Shown: positions 22,163 to 31,537 of the stretch, one piece after another
Layout of the letters: each line of letters begins with the position of its first letter
Numbering within the stretch: the stretch's first letter is position 1
Origin: Picocystis sp. L7
Taxonomy: Eukaryota > Chlorophyta > Picocystophyceae > Picocystales > Picocystaceae
Length of the DNA stretch: 64,000 nucleotides
Assembly: GCA_020975725.1 (NCBI GenBank)
Contig: QXJR01000005.1
Span: 186,001-250,000, forward strand
Reading direction: 5' to 3'
Translations under genes and position numbers: made by a program
The notes under the pieces: model-generated
Database searches by the model: none
What the model was told of the DNA's origin: nothing
The model's input: the letters and a program-made list of their open reading frames with translations, nothing else

Positions 22163-22444
22163 TGTTGAAAAATATTTATAGCTCCGTTAACCTACACTGC
22201 CTTTGGTTGAGTGAGTCTCTCGTACTTCTCCTCTAGGAGGCGTCCTTTCTCCTAGGTGGACTTGCGCTCTTTGGGTCTCGTTTTGAGGTGATGCTCCCGC
22301 GCCCGTTTGGTGTGGGATGCGTGACTTTGCGATGGCTCAACGGATCAATTACATGCATGCTTGCTTCCTTCTATAGGGTGGACGCATATGCGCCGCATTC
22401 CATCATCCCCCCAACCGTGCAAGACCATTCGTGCAATCACAACA
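22163..22444 (+). repeat. Possible solo LTR
   Basis: A G-rich run (TTGAGGGGGTG) directly precedes TGTTGAAAAATATTTATAG, the look of a Copia polypurine tract and LTR start. A matching CAACA lies at 22440-22444, giving a 282-bp TGTTG...CAACA unit. No second copy or target duplication is seen, so this is weak. Confidence 0.25.
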
Positions 22445-23543
22445 CTATCACAACTTAGTATCTCCCCTTTGAGAAGGTGGGTACCTTCCTTCTAGACCCA
22501 TTCCCTTGACCGGGTTGGTCTTACACCATCCGGCTACAGCCACTACGGGCATACCGATCCAGCGTTCAAACTTCTCGTGGTTGGAAACTCCTCGTGTTTG
22601 AACAGTGTGGGATGTGGAGAAGATTTGCTGTTTCAACGCGAGGTCAACAAGCAGCGTGGGAGGACCCGAGAATCCTCTCTATTACCAATCCACGGATGTA
22701 CGAAGCCACCGAATGGGAGGAGGGAGAAGCATCGAAAGCACGTCCACGTCGACACTCGTGGTAGAATGGGAGAGGAGAAACGACCTCGAAAGTTCCGACG
22801 GTTCATCCCTTGAGATACCGCCGTGGAAGGGGTCCTATCATGGCCGAGGCCACGAAGGGATTATTTTCCTCAAAGAATGTGTCCAAATCGCTCCGTAATG
22901 ACCGACGGACTGTCCCGCTTGTTTCGTTCTTTCTTCCCGGACCCGCAGAGGATCCCCCAAAATAGAACCACTATTTGCGGCAAATAAGGTCAGGATTATA
23001 TTTTCCGGTCGGGCAAACCCGGTTCAACGGTCAAAAAACTACGTAATGCGCGACCGGAAGGTTTTTTTTTCGGGGAAACGGAATACCTCTGATGTGTACT
23101 TACTACCACCCCTTTTTCAAACTATCACCAACATCATGAGTTGCGGTCCCGTAGAATCTGCCTTTCTGCCGATCTGTGCGAAATAGTAATTCGGCGAATA
23201 GGGCGTCTTCGTAATATCAGTTGGTAATACACGAGGGGAAGAATTTTTTCTTTTCCGTCTATCATGCCACAAATGAACAAACCATTTCGGGCCCAATCTC
23301 GATTATTCCGTTGAACAGGGCGCACTGAAGTCGGTTCTCTACATGCGATCACTTGAAAAATTGTTGTGAAGAGGTTGAGGCAAGTCGGAGAAGCGTGTTT
23401 TAAAAAGAGAATTCGTCGCCTTTCCCACCAGAACCAGTTGGAAAGAGGACACCACCTCCTCGATTGTTTGATTTGCAGTGTGGGATCCGCTCTTTTGAAA
23501 CCTTCCGGAGCTACATTAGTCCTCCGTGCTCAAGTAGTCAGCT
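22445..23543. other. No recognised gene
   Basis: Only short overlapping frames. Holds the right copy of the degenerate direct repeat (about 22975-23095) and a T9 run near 23066. It may include the 5' flank of the ORF at 23544. Confidence 0.35.
22975..23095. repeat. Degenerate direct repeat, right copy
   Basis: Partner of 19780-19960: same order of TCAACGGTC, a GTAATGC box, GGAAGGTTTT and CGGGGAAACGGAAT. Seen by eye only. Confidence 0.45.
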
Positions 23544-24401
23544 ATGGAGAAATCCTTGTTCTTTGTAGAAACGGAAGGCGATCGTACCAAGCTTATGCTC
23601 CGTATAGCACATGATATAGTGACACTGAAACTGCGGTCAGGTGCATCGAGGGTAGATCCAGTAACGAAATGTGCAGAGCTGAGTTGGGATGTGCCAGAAA
23701 AGAATCCCCAGGCATTTGCTGTAGAAGCACAAGCGAAGCTTGCTCGAGTGTGCGTGGAAGCTTGTGTCGACAAGCCGGTGCCGCAAAAATTGTTACCTAG
23801 CACTCCAGCAATGCGATCTGTACCACGTACAAGCATGAGTGAAAGTACGTATGATGCCTTCATCCAAACAGAAGAAACCAATAAGGAGGAACTTTATAAA
23901 TTCATGGCCACAGTTGTACAACCATGGCCTCTTGTCCATCTCCGTCAATTGTTTCAAGAGTATCAGGGCAGCACTTTGACACGAAGGATCCATTCATCTT
24001 CGTGCGCTTGCATTATAATGAAGCCCTTGGATCGAGGCCAACTCAACACGTATGAGTTGGTAATGACAACCGTGCTCAGCCACAACATCTGCACTGTCAA
24101 GTGCGAATCCTTATTACACAAATGCTTCAATTTCAATGTGCGTGTATCTGAAACATTTGAAGATGGTTCAGCAAGTATTACCTTGACGGAAATCCAACGT
24201 GTGACAGACTTTCTCTTTAAAACGACTATCCTACCAGAGACCAGTGCAGGTGCAAATCCAGACTTGAGTGATGCAGATGAAGCTGATGAGACTGATGAGG
24301 CTGATTCGCATGCTAGTTTGTTCGAAGCGAATGGCATCTCTGAGCTTCCGCAACAAAGCGGAAATCTTCACCAACAGGTCGGGAAAATGTCATTGAACTG
24401 A
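23544..24401 (+). CDS. Orphan protein, 285 residues, acidic C-terminal part
   Basis: Continuous ATG-to-stop frame, the longest intact frame outside the retrotransposons. The start is chosen because an in-frame TAG lies 9 bases upstream. Residues 1-110 look globular (KSLFFVETEGDRTKLMLRIA; KNPQAFAVEAQAKLARV). The middle (residues 130-235) is mixed alpha/beta-like with several cysteines. Residues about 236-258 are an acidic repeat (DADEADETDEADS). No signal peptide, membrane span, zinc finger or catalytic motif is visible, and I do not recognise a family. No retroelement hallmark flanks it. It could be a host gene, one exon of a larger gene, or part of an unknown element, given the coding-like fragments that follow it downstream. 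Confidence 0.5.
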   Translation: MEKSLFFVETEGDRTKLMLRIAHDIVTLKLRSGASRVDPVTKCAELSWDVPEKNPQAFAVEAQAKLARVCVEACVDKPVPQKLLPSTPAMRSVPRTSMSESTYDAFIQTEETNKEELYKFMATVVQPWPLVHLRQLFQEYQGSTLTRRIHSSSCACIIMKPLDRGQLNTYELVMTTVLSHNICTVKCESLLHKCFNFNVRVSETFEDGSASITLTEIQRVTDFLFKTTILPETSAGANPDLSDADEADETDEADSHASLFEANGISELPQQSGNLHQQVGKMSLN

Positions 24402-25500
24402 ACAAGATGTGACTGTTTTTGTTTAAGGGAAAGGCAAGTCTGCCTCAAGAATATCTGTAATCTGTTTTCTTTGCCTATCATGTAGATATTTGTATGTATT
24501 ACCTTACATGTGCACCATGCTTCCTTCAGCTGGAAAAGTTGTCTCCAATGCAGAGATTTCAAGTCTTAGTAAAGAATTTGCACACCAAGAAAGGACACGG
24601 GGAAAGGTAAATGAAAGCATACAATTAGGAAACTCCACGCCTGTACTCGTGTCTTCTACTTGCCAGTATCGTACTCGGCCAAGTCAACTGCTCGAGTACC
24701 ATTGGTTGTAGATGCTCTGGGCACGTGGTGTATCCCTGAAAGATTTGATTCCGCTCCTTGGAATGAAATACACAAACGAGTCAATGCAAGAAAGTCCTCT
24801 ATGATAATTAAGGATAGTAGCCCTACCCAGTGATGTTCAAAAGATGCTTTGCTTTTGGTATAGGTATGTCTACCGAAGCCTTCCTTCGTGTCGACTTGGC
24901 ATGGTCACATCTCCTCGAAGAGCGTAGGAGAATTACAACACGCTGCTCCCATTGTCCGTGTCCTATCACTCTAATAGGTTGAGACAGCCCACTGCATTGC
25001 TCATGCAATGTTGAGTTGTTTAAGTTTGGTAGCTTCGCAAACGACCAACAAGCATGGTAGCATGCAAGAGGGACCGTCGCAACACAAACACAATGTAACA
25101 AGCAGATGAAAGAATAAGAAACTTGAAGTAAATCTCTTGCTGGACAGGGTACATGTTCATGGTCCATCAGCATCGCAGCTTTAGCATGCTGGGAAGTATG
25201 CTAATGCATCAACTACTAGCACAATGTCGAAACGTCTTTCTTGCTGTGTAATCGTTTCAGAAAGGGAAGCATATACCCTAGGGGAATCCAGTGGAAGAAA
25301 CTGTTGGAAGTAATACCCCTTCCCTGGGTATACTCCATGGTCCAAGACAAACTGGGGACCCGCCAAACGAAGGGCTCCCAAGCAGTCGAGACGGAAAGTC
25401 CGACACTGACGACGAGGCGAACGCCCTCGTAGTGAATCTCTGAACAAGACAAAATCAACGATGGTCAGCGGATGTTCCAAAGACATGTGACCTCGTTTTA
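24402..25500. other. Unrecognised, with coding-like fragments on both strands
   Basis: Plus strand, about 24706-24830: DALGTWCIPERFDSAPWN followed by a basic stretch is protein-like and open for about 40 codons. Minus strand: frames of 116 codons (24823-25173) and 101 codons (25181-25486) are separated by only a few bases. No family motif is recognised. I cannot tell which strand is coding. Confidence 0.3.
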
Positions 25501-25513
25501 CTCGCTGAAGCGC

Positions 25514-25523
25514 ACTATATAAA
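25514..25523 (+). promoter_or_regulatory. TATA box candidate
   Basis: CACTATATAAAGCGC is a near-ideal TATA box (TATATAAAG). The 225 bp after about 25543 stay open in one frame, with coding-like composition (ALPSASALITPPREQRET) but no ATG. It could drive a host transcript to the right. Confidence 0.4.
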
Positions 25524-25542
25524 GCGCTCGCAACCGTATCTG

Positions 25543-25767
25543 TAACCAGTTTTTTGCATTACCAACAACAGCAACGCCTTACCATCTGCATCTGCTCTCA
25601 TCACACCACCACGTGAACAACGTGAGACGCGATCGATCCGAACACTTTCGGAAAAGCGTTCCAATCCTACGGCAAGAAAAGCCCTAGGTCCAAGCCCATC
25701 GAATTGTCTCTCATTCCAAAAGGGAGGACTCAGACCCAATCCTCAGACAGAAACGTTGGGCTTTTGA
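25543..25767 (+). pseudogene. Coding-like fragment downstream of TATA box, unknown
   Basis: Open for about 75 codons in one frame: TNNSNALPSASALITPPREQ, then a basic Ser/Arg/Pro-rich stretch (KRSNPTARKALGPSPSN). Lacks an ATG near its start. It resembles a disordered or targeting N-terminus. A lost start codon or an upstream exon are both possible. Not recognised. Confidence 0.3.
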
Positions 25768-26620
25768 GGCATTTGCATAGTAGGAAGAACAGCATCTCTG
25801 TCCTGTACACTAAACTGGAAACGAGCAAGTTGCTTTGCCACTGTTTCGCATGGATAAAAGAGAAGTGATGGGTATGCTGAGGGCTCCAATATATGGCATC
25901 AGAACCATAGCAAGAATGCTTCAAAATTTACAAATCAATTGTCCCAAAAGTTGTGCCACGAATCAACGCAACGAAATGCAGCGCTACATCCATGATTTGA
26001 AGTTTGTAAAACATGAATATTCTGGCTACACCACAAAATCCGTTGTTCGTGCTAAGCGAGCCCAAGCAAGTCTTCGATTTAAGGAACGGAACCACATTGG
26101 ATGTTATCGATGGCACGCTAAAAATTGGAGCTCCGAACACTGCAAGGAGACGTACAAAGCACTTTGAGTGGGCATTCCAAAAGTCACTCCAGAGTTAGCC
26201 GGGGGCTCGCATGAGCAAACGTGATTGCAAGTGTTGAAGCTGATGCTTCTTCCTTTGTTACTTCCGAGCTAATCTCAGAAGGTTAGGCGGGGCTACTGCT
26301 TATGCGCATCGTATGTGAACAATCTACAGTAGTAAACATGAACGAATCCGTCAGTAATGATCCAGGAGGTCGGTGGAACTTTACATCAATTTGAGCAAAG
26401 GGAGTGAAGAAACTGGATATGTATCGTGCAAGCAGCCAACCTTGGTGGAGATTGGGTATCACTGGTTGTAGAGGCACGATAGCAGCTTGCCTTCCCATGC
26501 CACAATTTGGTTCAACCAACAGCCGGGATGCTGAGCTTCTGCACATGCCTAAAACCACAGAAATTCTTCGCCCTACGACTGCAAAGGGACGGGGATTTGC
26601 ATATTTTTTCCTATTTCAAG

Positions 26621-26663
26621 GTATGTGTAGAATTACCTAGAACATTGTTGTCCTCTATTTCAG
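26621..26663 (+). other. Candidate 43-nt spliceosomal intron
   Basis: AAG/GTATGT at the left and CTCTATTTCAG/AG at the right are strong GT-AG splice consensus sequences, with a pyrimidine-rich 3' end. A long open frame follows at once. The frame to the left does not join cleanly in my reading, so either the upstream exon is elsewhere or the gene is decayed. Confidence 0.35.
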
Positions 26664-27129
26664 AGCAAGCAACTCCATTGAGCGCAAAACATGGGCTCTT
26701 GCGGGGTTCCATGCAACGAGCTCACTCCGGCAGCATGAAGTAGACAATTTCTTGCACTTCAACACGGGATTGACTGGACCTGCATTTGCAAATAAGCAAA
26801 GAAGATGGATCTGTTTTGGAACAGTTCACTACTTGTACGAGCACAAACTTTCTGCAGATACTCTTAGAGGCAATCATGCACAGCCCTTTTTAAAACCTGA
26901 AAGCATGAAGATAGCCTGGTATTCCGACATATGCTACATTACTTTCATGTTAACTTGCAGAGATTCTGCGGTACTTATTTGCTTCGGACTTGTACAGGTT
27001 AGGTTGTATGCATCCCTTGATGCTACACAGCAGACCATGATAGGAACTCTTACCCCTTTGACGGAAGACCAGGATTGTTCATTGTTTTCCAAGGGCAGAG
27101 CCTCATTCGAACGAGGTGAACACAGTTGA
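26641..27129 (+). CDS. Unknown coding segment, about 162 codons
   Basis: Open frame without an ATG at its left end, starting inside or just after the candidate intron. Reads SNSIERKTWALAGFHATSS, HFNTGLTGPAFANKQRRWI, TVHYLYEHKLSADTLRG. Composition is like a globular protein. No known motif is found and no stop occurs until 27127. It is probably an exon, or a fragment of a decayed gene, on the same strand as the TATA box at 25514. Confidence 0.4.
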   Translation, partial: NIVVLYFRASNSIERKTWALAGFHATSSLRQHEVDNFLHFNTGLTGPAFANKQRRWICFGTVHYLYEHKLSADTLRGNHAQPFLKPESMKIAWYSDICYITFMLTCRDSAVLICFGLVQVRLYASLDATQQTMIGTLTPLTEDQDCSLFSKGRASFERGEHS

Positions 27130-27960
27130 CCTGCCTACGTTTTACAAAGGGAATGAACACAAGGTGTCAAAGTACATCTTTACAACTGCTTCCACATCAC
27201 AAGGTGATAGATTTACAAACAACACTGCCGCTGGGTAACGACCAACGACATCTCTCTTGCTGTAGTGCAGTGAAAGGTTTCCTCTTAACGTGCAAGTTAC
27301 AACAATGGAATTTGTCTACCGCGCACCCATCTGATGTACCCTGTCACCAACAGTGTACTTCCTCAAGTCCGTCTACTACGGAGGAACTGCACGTCTACTT
27401 TCTAAAGCTACCATTAGCTGTTCAAGGAGGGTTGGTTGCAGTGCATGACCTGGTGTTGGTAGGAGAGGGATCCTTCTTTTTTATATGAAGGCCTAGTCGG
27501 AGCTTGTACAATTGCAGGTACACTTTCCTCAGCATTGATACAAGTCTTGAAGCATGCGTATGGTTTAGTCATACGGCCCTTCCTGTTGTTGGTCATCTAC
27601 CGAGTTCGCAGCTAGTATGAGCTGAACGCCTATGCTCACGGCATCTACAGGGCAATTTTCACACTTACGGAGTGCACATTGGACAATGTAGTACCGAAAT
27701 TTTGGACAAGTTTCGACCGCATTCGTGCCAGTACCGTGCTGTCATCACTTTTTCTTTCCAGCATCGGTACGCTAAAGAGGATCATGGCATTCGCATCCCA
27801 CTTCCTTGGATGACTTTATTCTTGGGGCGACCTGTTGGTGGATGAAAACACGGCACGCAGTTTTGATGGGGTCGGACGATCGGTAGATGCCTTGATCTGA
27901 GAAGTCAACTCCAGGTTGACACTCGTCCTCTTGGCCACCTAGGAGTTCTTACATCCGGCA
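27130..27960. other. Unassigned flank with short coding-like pieces
   Basis: Plus-strand pieces such as NTVDLPTFYKGNEHKVSK (about 27119-27175) and VTTMEFVYRAPI / PTVYFLKSVYYGG (about 27297-27385) read like protein but are short and in different frames. They may be further exons of the unknown gene. Nothing is recognised from 27500 to 27960. Confidence 0.25.
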
Positions 27961-27986
27961 GCCATGCGTTTGTCAGGTGCTTTCGA

Positions 27987-28292
27987 TTGGTTGAGAATGT
28001 TTCTCCTTGTTCCTCGATTGGAGCTCCACGACGCACTTCCCGTTGTCTTTTTCTTTCGTCCTTCTTCCCTTCTTTTTCCTTTTCGATCGTTTTGGTCCCA
28101 ACCCTCGTTCCTTCCGTCGTTACTGCGGCGCTTGTGTCTCGCAAACGATTCCATTCTTCCCAGCCCAGATCGTGTGTTGTGGTCCGTTCGTCGTCGCATC
28201 CTTCGTCTTCGTCCACATACGTTTCCATCGATGCCCAACTTGAACCACGTCCATTCCCATACCGTGTCTCACCTCTACGTTTGGGGTCGGAC
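27987..28292 (+). CDS. Possible host ORF start, cut by Copia element D
   Basis: A plus frame begins near 27987 with a Ser/Phe-rich, basic N-terminus (RTSRCLFLSSFFPSFSF; SSSHPSSSSTYVSIDAQ) that resembles an organelle-targeting peptide, and stays open to the D insertion at 28293. On the other side of D the frame after CGGAC (33333) stays open for about 40 more codons. The protein is not recognised. The stretch is very pyrimidine-rich, so chance is a real alternative. Confidence 0.3.
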
Positions 28293-28607
28293 TATTGGAA
28301 AGTGAAGAGTTGGACCAGTTCTATGGAGTTTCTTCTCGGAGGGACTGGTCGTGCAGGTCGTCCCTTCCGACCAGGACAGCCGCACGTTCGGCGGCGGCTG
28401 TGGATAGGATACCCTATCCACAATGCCACGTAGGCATTGTGGCGGCTATTAGGGCCCAAGGGGCCACGCCTTGAATGCACGTCACACACTCTTTCAACCT
28501 CGCTCCTCCGTGCACCTCCGTGCTCCGAACTCCCAAGGACCTTCACGAACCCAGGTCCTCCAACGCTGCCTGTTAACCTTGCGGTTAAACAGCAGATCCT
28601 TTCAACA
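28293..28607 (+). repeat. 5' LTR of element D
   Basis: Begins TATTGGAAAG and ends CCTTTCAACA, a nearly matched inverted pair, followed by the primer-binding site. Contains overlapping hairpins at 28399-28442. Aligns with 33011-33321. Confidence 0.85.
28399..28442 (+). other. Two overlapping, mutually exclusive hairpins in the D LTR
   Basis: TGTGGATAGG (28399-28408) pairs perfectly with CCTATCCACA (28413-28422). CCACAATGCC (28418-28427) pairs perfectly with GGCATTGTGG (28433-28442). They share CCACA (28418-28422), so only one can form at a time. In the 3' LTR (about 33117-33163) the second stem is complete and the first keeps seven of its pairs. Confidence 0.6.
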
Positions 28608-28622
28608 GGTTAAGAGCCTTGA
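28608..28622 (+). promoter_or_regulatory. Primer-binding site of element D
   Basis: GGTTAAGAGCC directly follows the LTR end and is identical to the site in element E (56351, 60752). Its complement GGCTCTTAACC fits a tRNA anticodon stem-loop with a CTCTTAA loop (Lys CUU) rather than a tRNA 3' end. This would be half-tRNA priming, as known for copia, Ty5 and Osser, where initiator tRNA is used. Confidence 0.55.
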
Positions 28623-28648
28623 AGCCTCACCAAGAGAGATCAGAAGCC

Positions 28649-31480
28649 ATGTCAAACTCAGTGGTGGACAACTTCGGAGTCCCAGAATTGGACTCTCACA
28701 ATTGGACCACATGGTCCGTCCGCATGCAATCAAGCTTGGTCATTTCTGACCTTTGGGATGTTACTCAATGTGAACCGGTGTACTCCACTGATGACACCAC
28801 TCAATTCACCGACCAAGACAAATTGAAATTCAGTTCGGTTTCCAAAGCAAAAGCAAAAATTTTGCTTCGAGTGTCAAACAAGCTCCTTCCACATGTGATC
28901 GATTGCGAAACATCACATCAAGTGTGGGCGAAGCTTCAGCATCTCTATAGACAAAAGTCTATTCAGCAAACCATCTATCTTCAAAAGCAATTTCACAACC
29001 TTCGGAAACTTGATGTGGAGGACATCGAGTCCTACGTGAACCGGGCCATGGAGTTGGCCAACATGTTGCGGGAGACCGGCAATCCCGTTACGGACTCCGC
29101 TGTGGCCATTGCCATTCTTTCTGGGCTTCCACCAAGCTACAATACTGTGTGCACTGTCCTGGAGAACAACGGCATCGAACCTACCGTGGACCTCGTGCGA
29201 AACGCACTCATTCGGCATGAGTTGCATAATTCCAGGTCAAAGAGCCTCTATAGTGGCTCACAGACCTCCTCACCACTGGACAGGGTGATTTTCTGCAAGT
29301 ACTGCAAGAGGCAAGGTCACACAGTTGACAACTGCCACAAACTTCAAGAGAAACGGGCAAGGGAGAAGGCAGCAAGTTTGTTGACCACCACAGCCAATGA
29401 CCGTCTCAACGACACACCGCCCCTGGATACCAACAGCCCTTGCGATGGAATGGCCTTTTCTGTGGTCAATCAGGCCAGCAATATGCTCAAGACCACCAGC
29501 AAAATTGAAGGAGGTTCATCTCAGCCCTGGATCATTGATTCAGGAGCCTCTTATCACATGACAGGAGATCTGGGTCTCCTTGAACAAGGGAACACGGACC
29601 TTCATATCTCAGACATCATGACCGCGGACGGGACTGTGCTGTCGAGTCGATTCAAGGGGACAGTTCATATTACAACTCCAGATGGAACAAACATTCGACT
29701 GCTGAATGTCTTGTTCATCCCTGGTTTGGCGCACAACCTCATCTCGGTCAAGGCAGCCATGGAAGCCGGTGCCGATTTCCAGTTTTCGAAGGGTCACTGT
29801 CGAATCTCCTTGGCAGGAAGGGTCCTGGACGCCCCCCTGTGCCCCGGAAACGTTTTCGCGCTTTCCGCCCCAGCGCAACTCTGGCACGAACGACTGGGGC
29901 ATGCCAGCGAGGAAAAACTACGGCTCTTGGGTCTACCCCACAAACTCGATTGCCCCTGTACCCCTTGTATACAGGCCAAACAGTGCAGTAAACCATACAA
30001 ACCCAGTGGATACAAATATGCCCCACTTAATCTTTTGTATGCGGATCTGGTAGGTCCCATGGAGGTAGAAAGTATATCTGGTCACGGATATTACCTCTCC
30101 ATCGATGACCAAGGCAGCAAAGCAAGTCAGGTGTACTTGCTGCCGAACAAATCGAGTGCGGTAGGTGCACTCATGGAAGGGATACACACCTTTGAAAAGG
30201 TTTCCCCAGGTCAGACGGTGAAAGCCGTGCGAACGGATCAAGGTTCAGAGTTTGTGAATGCTGAACTCAAAAAATTCTTACAATCAAAGGGCATAGCCCA
30301 TGAAACAACTGCTGGGTATACACCACAGCAAAATGCAGCAGAACGATTGCACCGCACACTCAACGAAAGTGCGCGTGCGTTGCTGCTGTCCTCCAAGTTG
30401 CCTCGTACCTTCTGGGGAGAGGCCATCCGATGTGCCAACTACCTTCGAAACCGACTGCCCGTGAAGGCATCAGTAGAAGGAAAATGCCCAATTGAATTGC
30501 TGACCAACAAGCAACCAAGCCTAGACAACCTGCGAACATTCGGTTGTCAGGCTTGGGTGCTCGTACCTGCAGAAAAACGCATTGGAAAGTTCGGACCAAA
30601 GTCAGTCGAGGGAACATTTTTGGGCTATGAAAACAGCTCAACTTACCGTGTCCTTGTAAAGGACCAAATTGTGCTCAGCAGAAATGTGGAGTTTGTGGAG
30701 AGCACTCCTGGACCTGCAGCAAATCAAACTCAGCAAGATTTGGAAGGTCAGGTCCTCCCTGAACTCTTCCCTGAGCCTCCGCAGCTTCAGCTCTCCGAAC
30801 TCCGCTCCAGTTACGGTCCAGATGGTTCAGTGATTCCACAGGATCCAAGCGCTTTGGACCTTATGGGATCACCAAACGGGGAGAGGAGTCCCATGTATTC
30901 TGCAGGTGCAGAATTTCCACAAACTTTCGGCAGCGAGCAGTCCATTCGCCGGCAACCACCAGCAAACCTCCAGCAGGTTCCACCTGTTCAACCTGGTTAT
31001 GTAGGTGATGAAGGAGGAGCTCAGCAAAGCCAAGTACCTTCTTCACCACCCAACCAAGCCATTGCCCAAACTACGGGCAATCCAGAATCTACTCCGGTAT
31101 TCCTGCAACGCCTTCAGCAGTCCAGCAGCAGCGAAAACAACAATCCAGCAGGCATCCTAGATGATGGAGAAGGTGCTCAGCATGTTCAAGCACCTTCTTC
31201 ACCATCTCCACATGGCATCCAGCAAGCAATGCAGGTGCAGGCTCCAGCCTCACCTCCAGCATCCAATCCAGCAGCCAGTCCAGCACCTCCAGCAAACCCA
31301 ACGCATGGGTACAACCTGCGTCCTCGCTCCAGCAAAGCTTTGAAGACCACCTGCAAGGACGATTGGATGGTCAGCGACGAATTCTCAGGCTTCGCAAACG
31401 CAATGCGAAGATCGGACGCCGACCTCTGGAAAGAAGCCATCCACGAAGAACTTACCTCGCTGGTGGCCAACGAGACCTAG
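28649..31480 (+). CDS. gag-protease-integrase polyprotein of element D
   Basis: One open frame of about 943 codons from the ATG at 28649 (MSNSVVDNFGVPELDSHNW). The frame also extends upstream to 28619, but the later ATG gives the usual Copia gag start. Gag core about residues 10-190. Zinc knuckle CKYCKRQGHTVDNC near 215. Protease WIIDSGASYHMTGD near 295. GAG-pre-integrase LWHERLGHASEEKLRLL near 415. DDE integrase with LLYADLVGPM, VRTDQGSEF and NAAERLHRTL at about 465-595. Then a Pro/Gln/Ser-rich linker with imperfect repeats (about 690-890) and GYNLRPRSSK, a common Copia integrase C-terminal box. Confidence 0.9.
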   Translation: MSNSVVDNFGVPELDSHNWTTWSVRMQSSLVISDLWDVTQCEPVYSTDDTTQFTDQDKLKFSSVSKAKAKILLRVSNKLLPHVIDCETSHQVWAKLQHLYRQKSIQQTIYLQKQFHNLRKLDVEDIESYVNRAMELANMLRETGNPVTDSAVAIAILSGLPPSYNTVCTVLENNGIEPTVDLVRNALIRHELHNSRSKSLYSGSQTSSPLDRVIFCKYCKRQGHTVDNCHKLQEKRAREKAASLLTTTANDRLNDTPPLDTNSPCDGMAFSVVNQASNMLKTTSKIEGGSSQPWIIDSGASYHMTGDLGLLEQGNTDLHISDIMTADGTVLSSRFKGTVHITTPDGTNIRLLNVLFIPGLAHNLISVKAAMEAGADFQFSKGHCRISLAGRVLDAPLCPGNVFALSAPAQLWHERLGHASEEKLRLLGLPHKLDCPCTPCIQAKQCSKPYKPSGYKYAPLNLLYADLVGPMEVESISGHGYYLSIDDQGSKASQVYLLPNKSSAVGALMEGIHTFEKVSPGQTVKAVRTDQGSEFVNAELKKFLQSKGIAHETTAGYTPQQNAAERLHRTLNESARALLLSSKLPRTFWGEAIRCANYLRNRLPVKASVEGKCPIELLTNKQPSLDNLRTFGCQAWVLVPAEKRIGKFGPKSVEGTFLGYENSSTYRVLVKDQIVLSRNVEFVESTPGPAANQTQQDLEGQVLPELFPEPPQLQLSELRSSYGPDGSVIPQDPSALDLMGSPNGERSPMYSAGAEFPQTFGSEQSIRRQPPANLQQVPPVQPGYVGDEGGAQQSQVPSSPPNQAIAQTTGNPESTPVFLQRLQQSSSSENNNPAGILDDGEGAQHVQAPSSPSPHGIQQAMQVQAPASPPASNPAASPAPPANPTHGYNLRPRSSKALKTTCKDDWMVSDEFSGFANAMRRSDADLWKEAIHEELTSLVANET

Positions 31481-31537
31481 ACGCTCACCGAGCTTCCTCC
31501 AGCACGCAGGGCCCTCACCACCACGTGGGTCTTCAAG

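Noticed and set aside
22163-22444. Confident call of a solo Copia LTR
   Set aside because: The start and end look right, but there is no second copy in the window and no target duplication, so it is listed only as a weak candidate.
24706-24832. DALGTW segment as the end of a LINE reverse transcriptase (resembles VxxGALGT)
   Set aside because: The match is only a few residues, with no RT boxes (such as FADD) upstream within reach and no poly(A) tail.
24823-25486. Two adjacent minus-strand frames as a host gene
   Set aside because: No motif, no clear start context, and plus-strand coding-like pieces overlap the area. Left as unassigned rather than called.
26921-26963. A second short intron (GTATTCC to CTTGCAG)
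   Set aside because: The frame reads through it without a stop, and removing it would create one, so the sequence gives no reason to call it.
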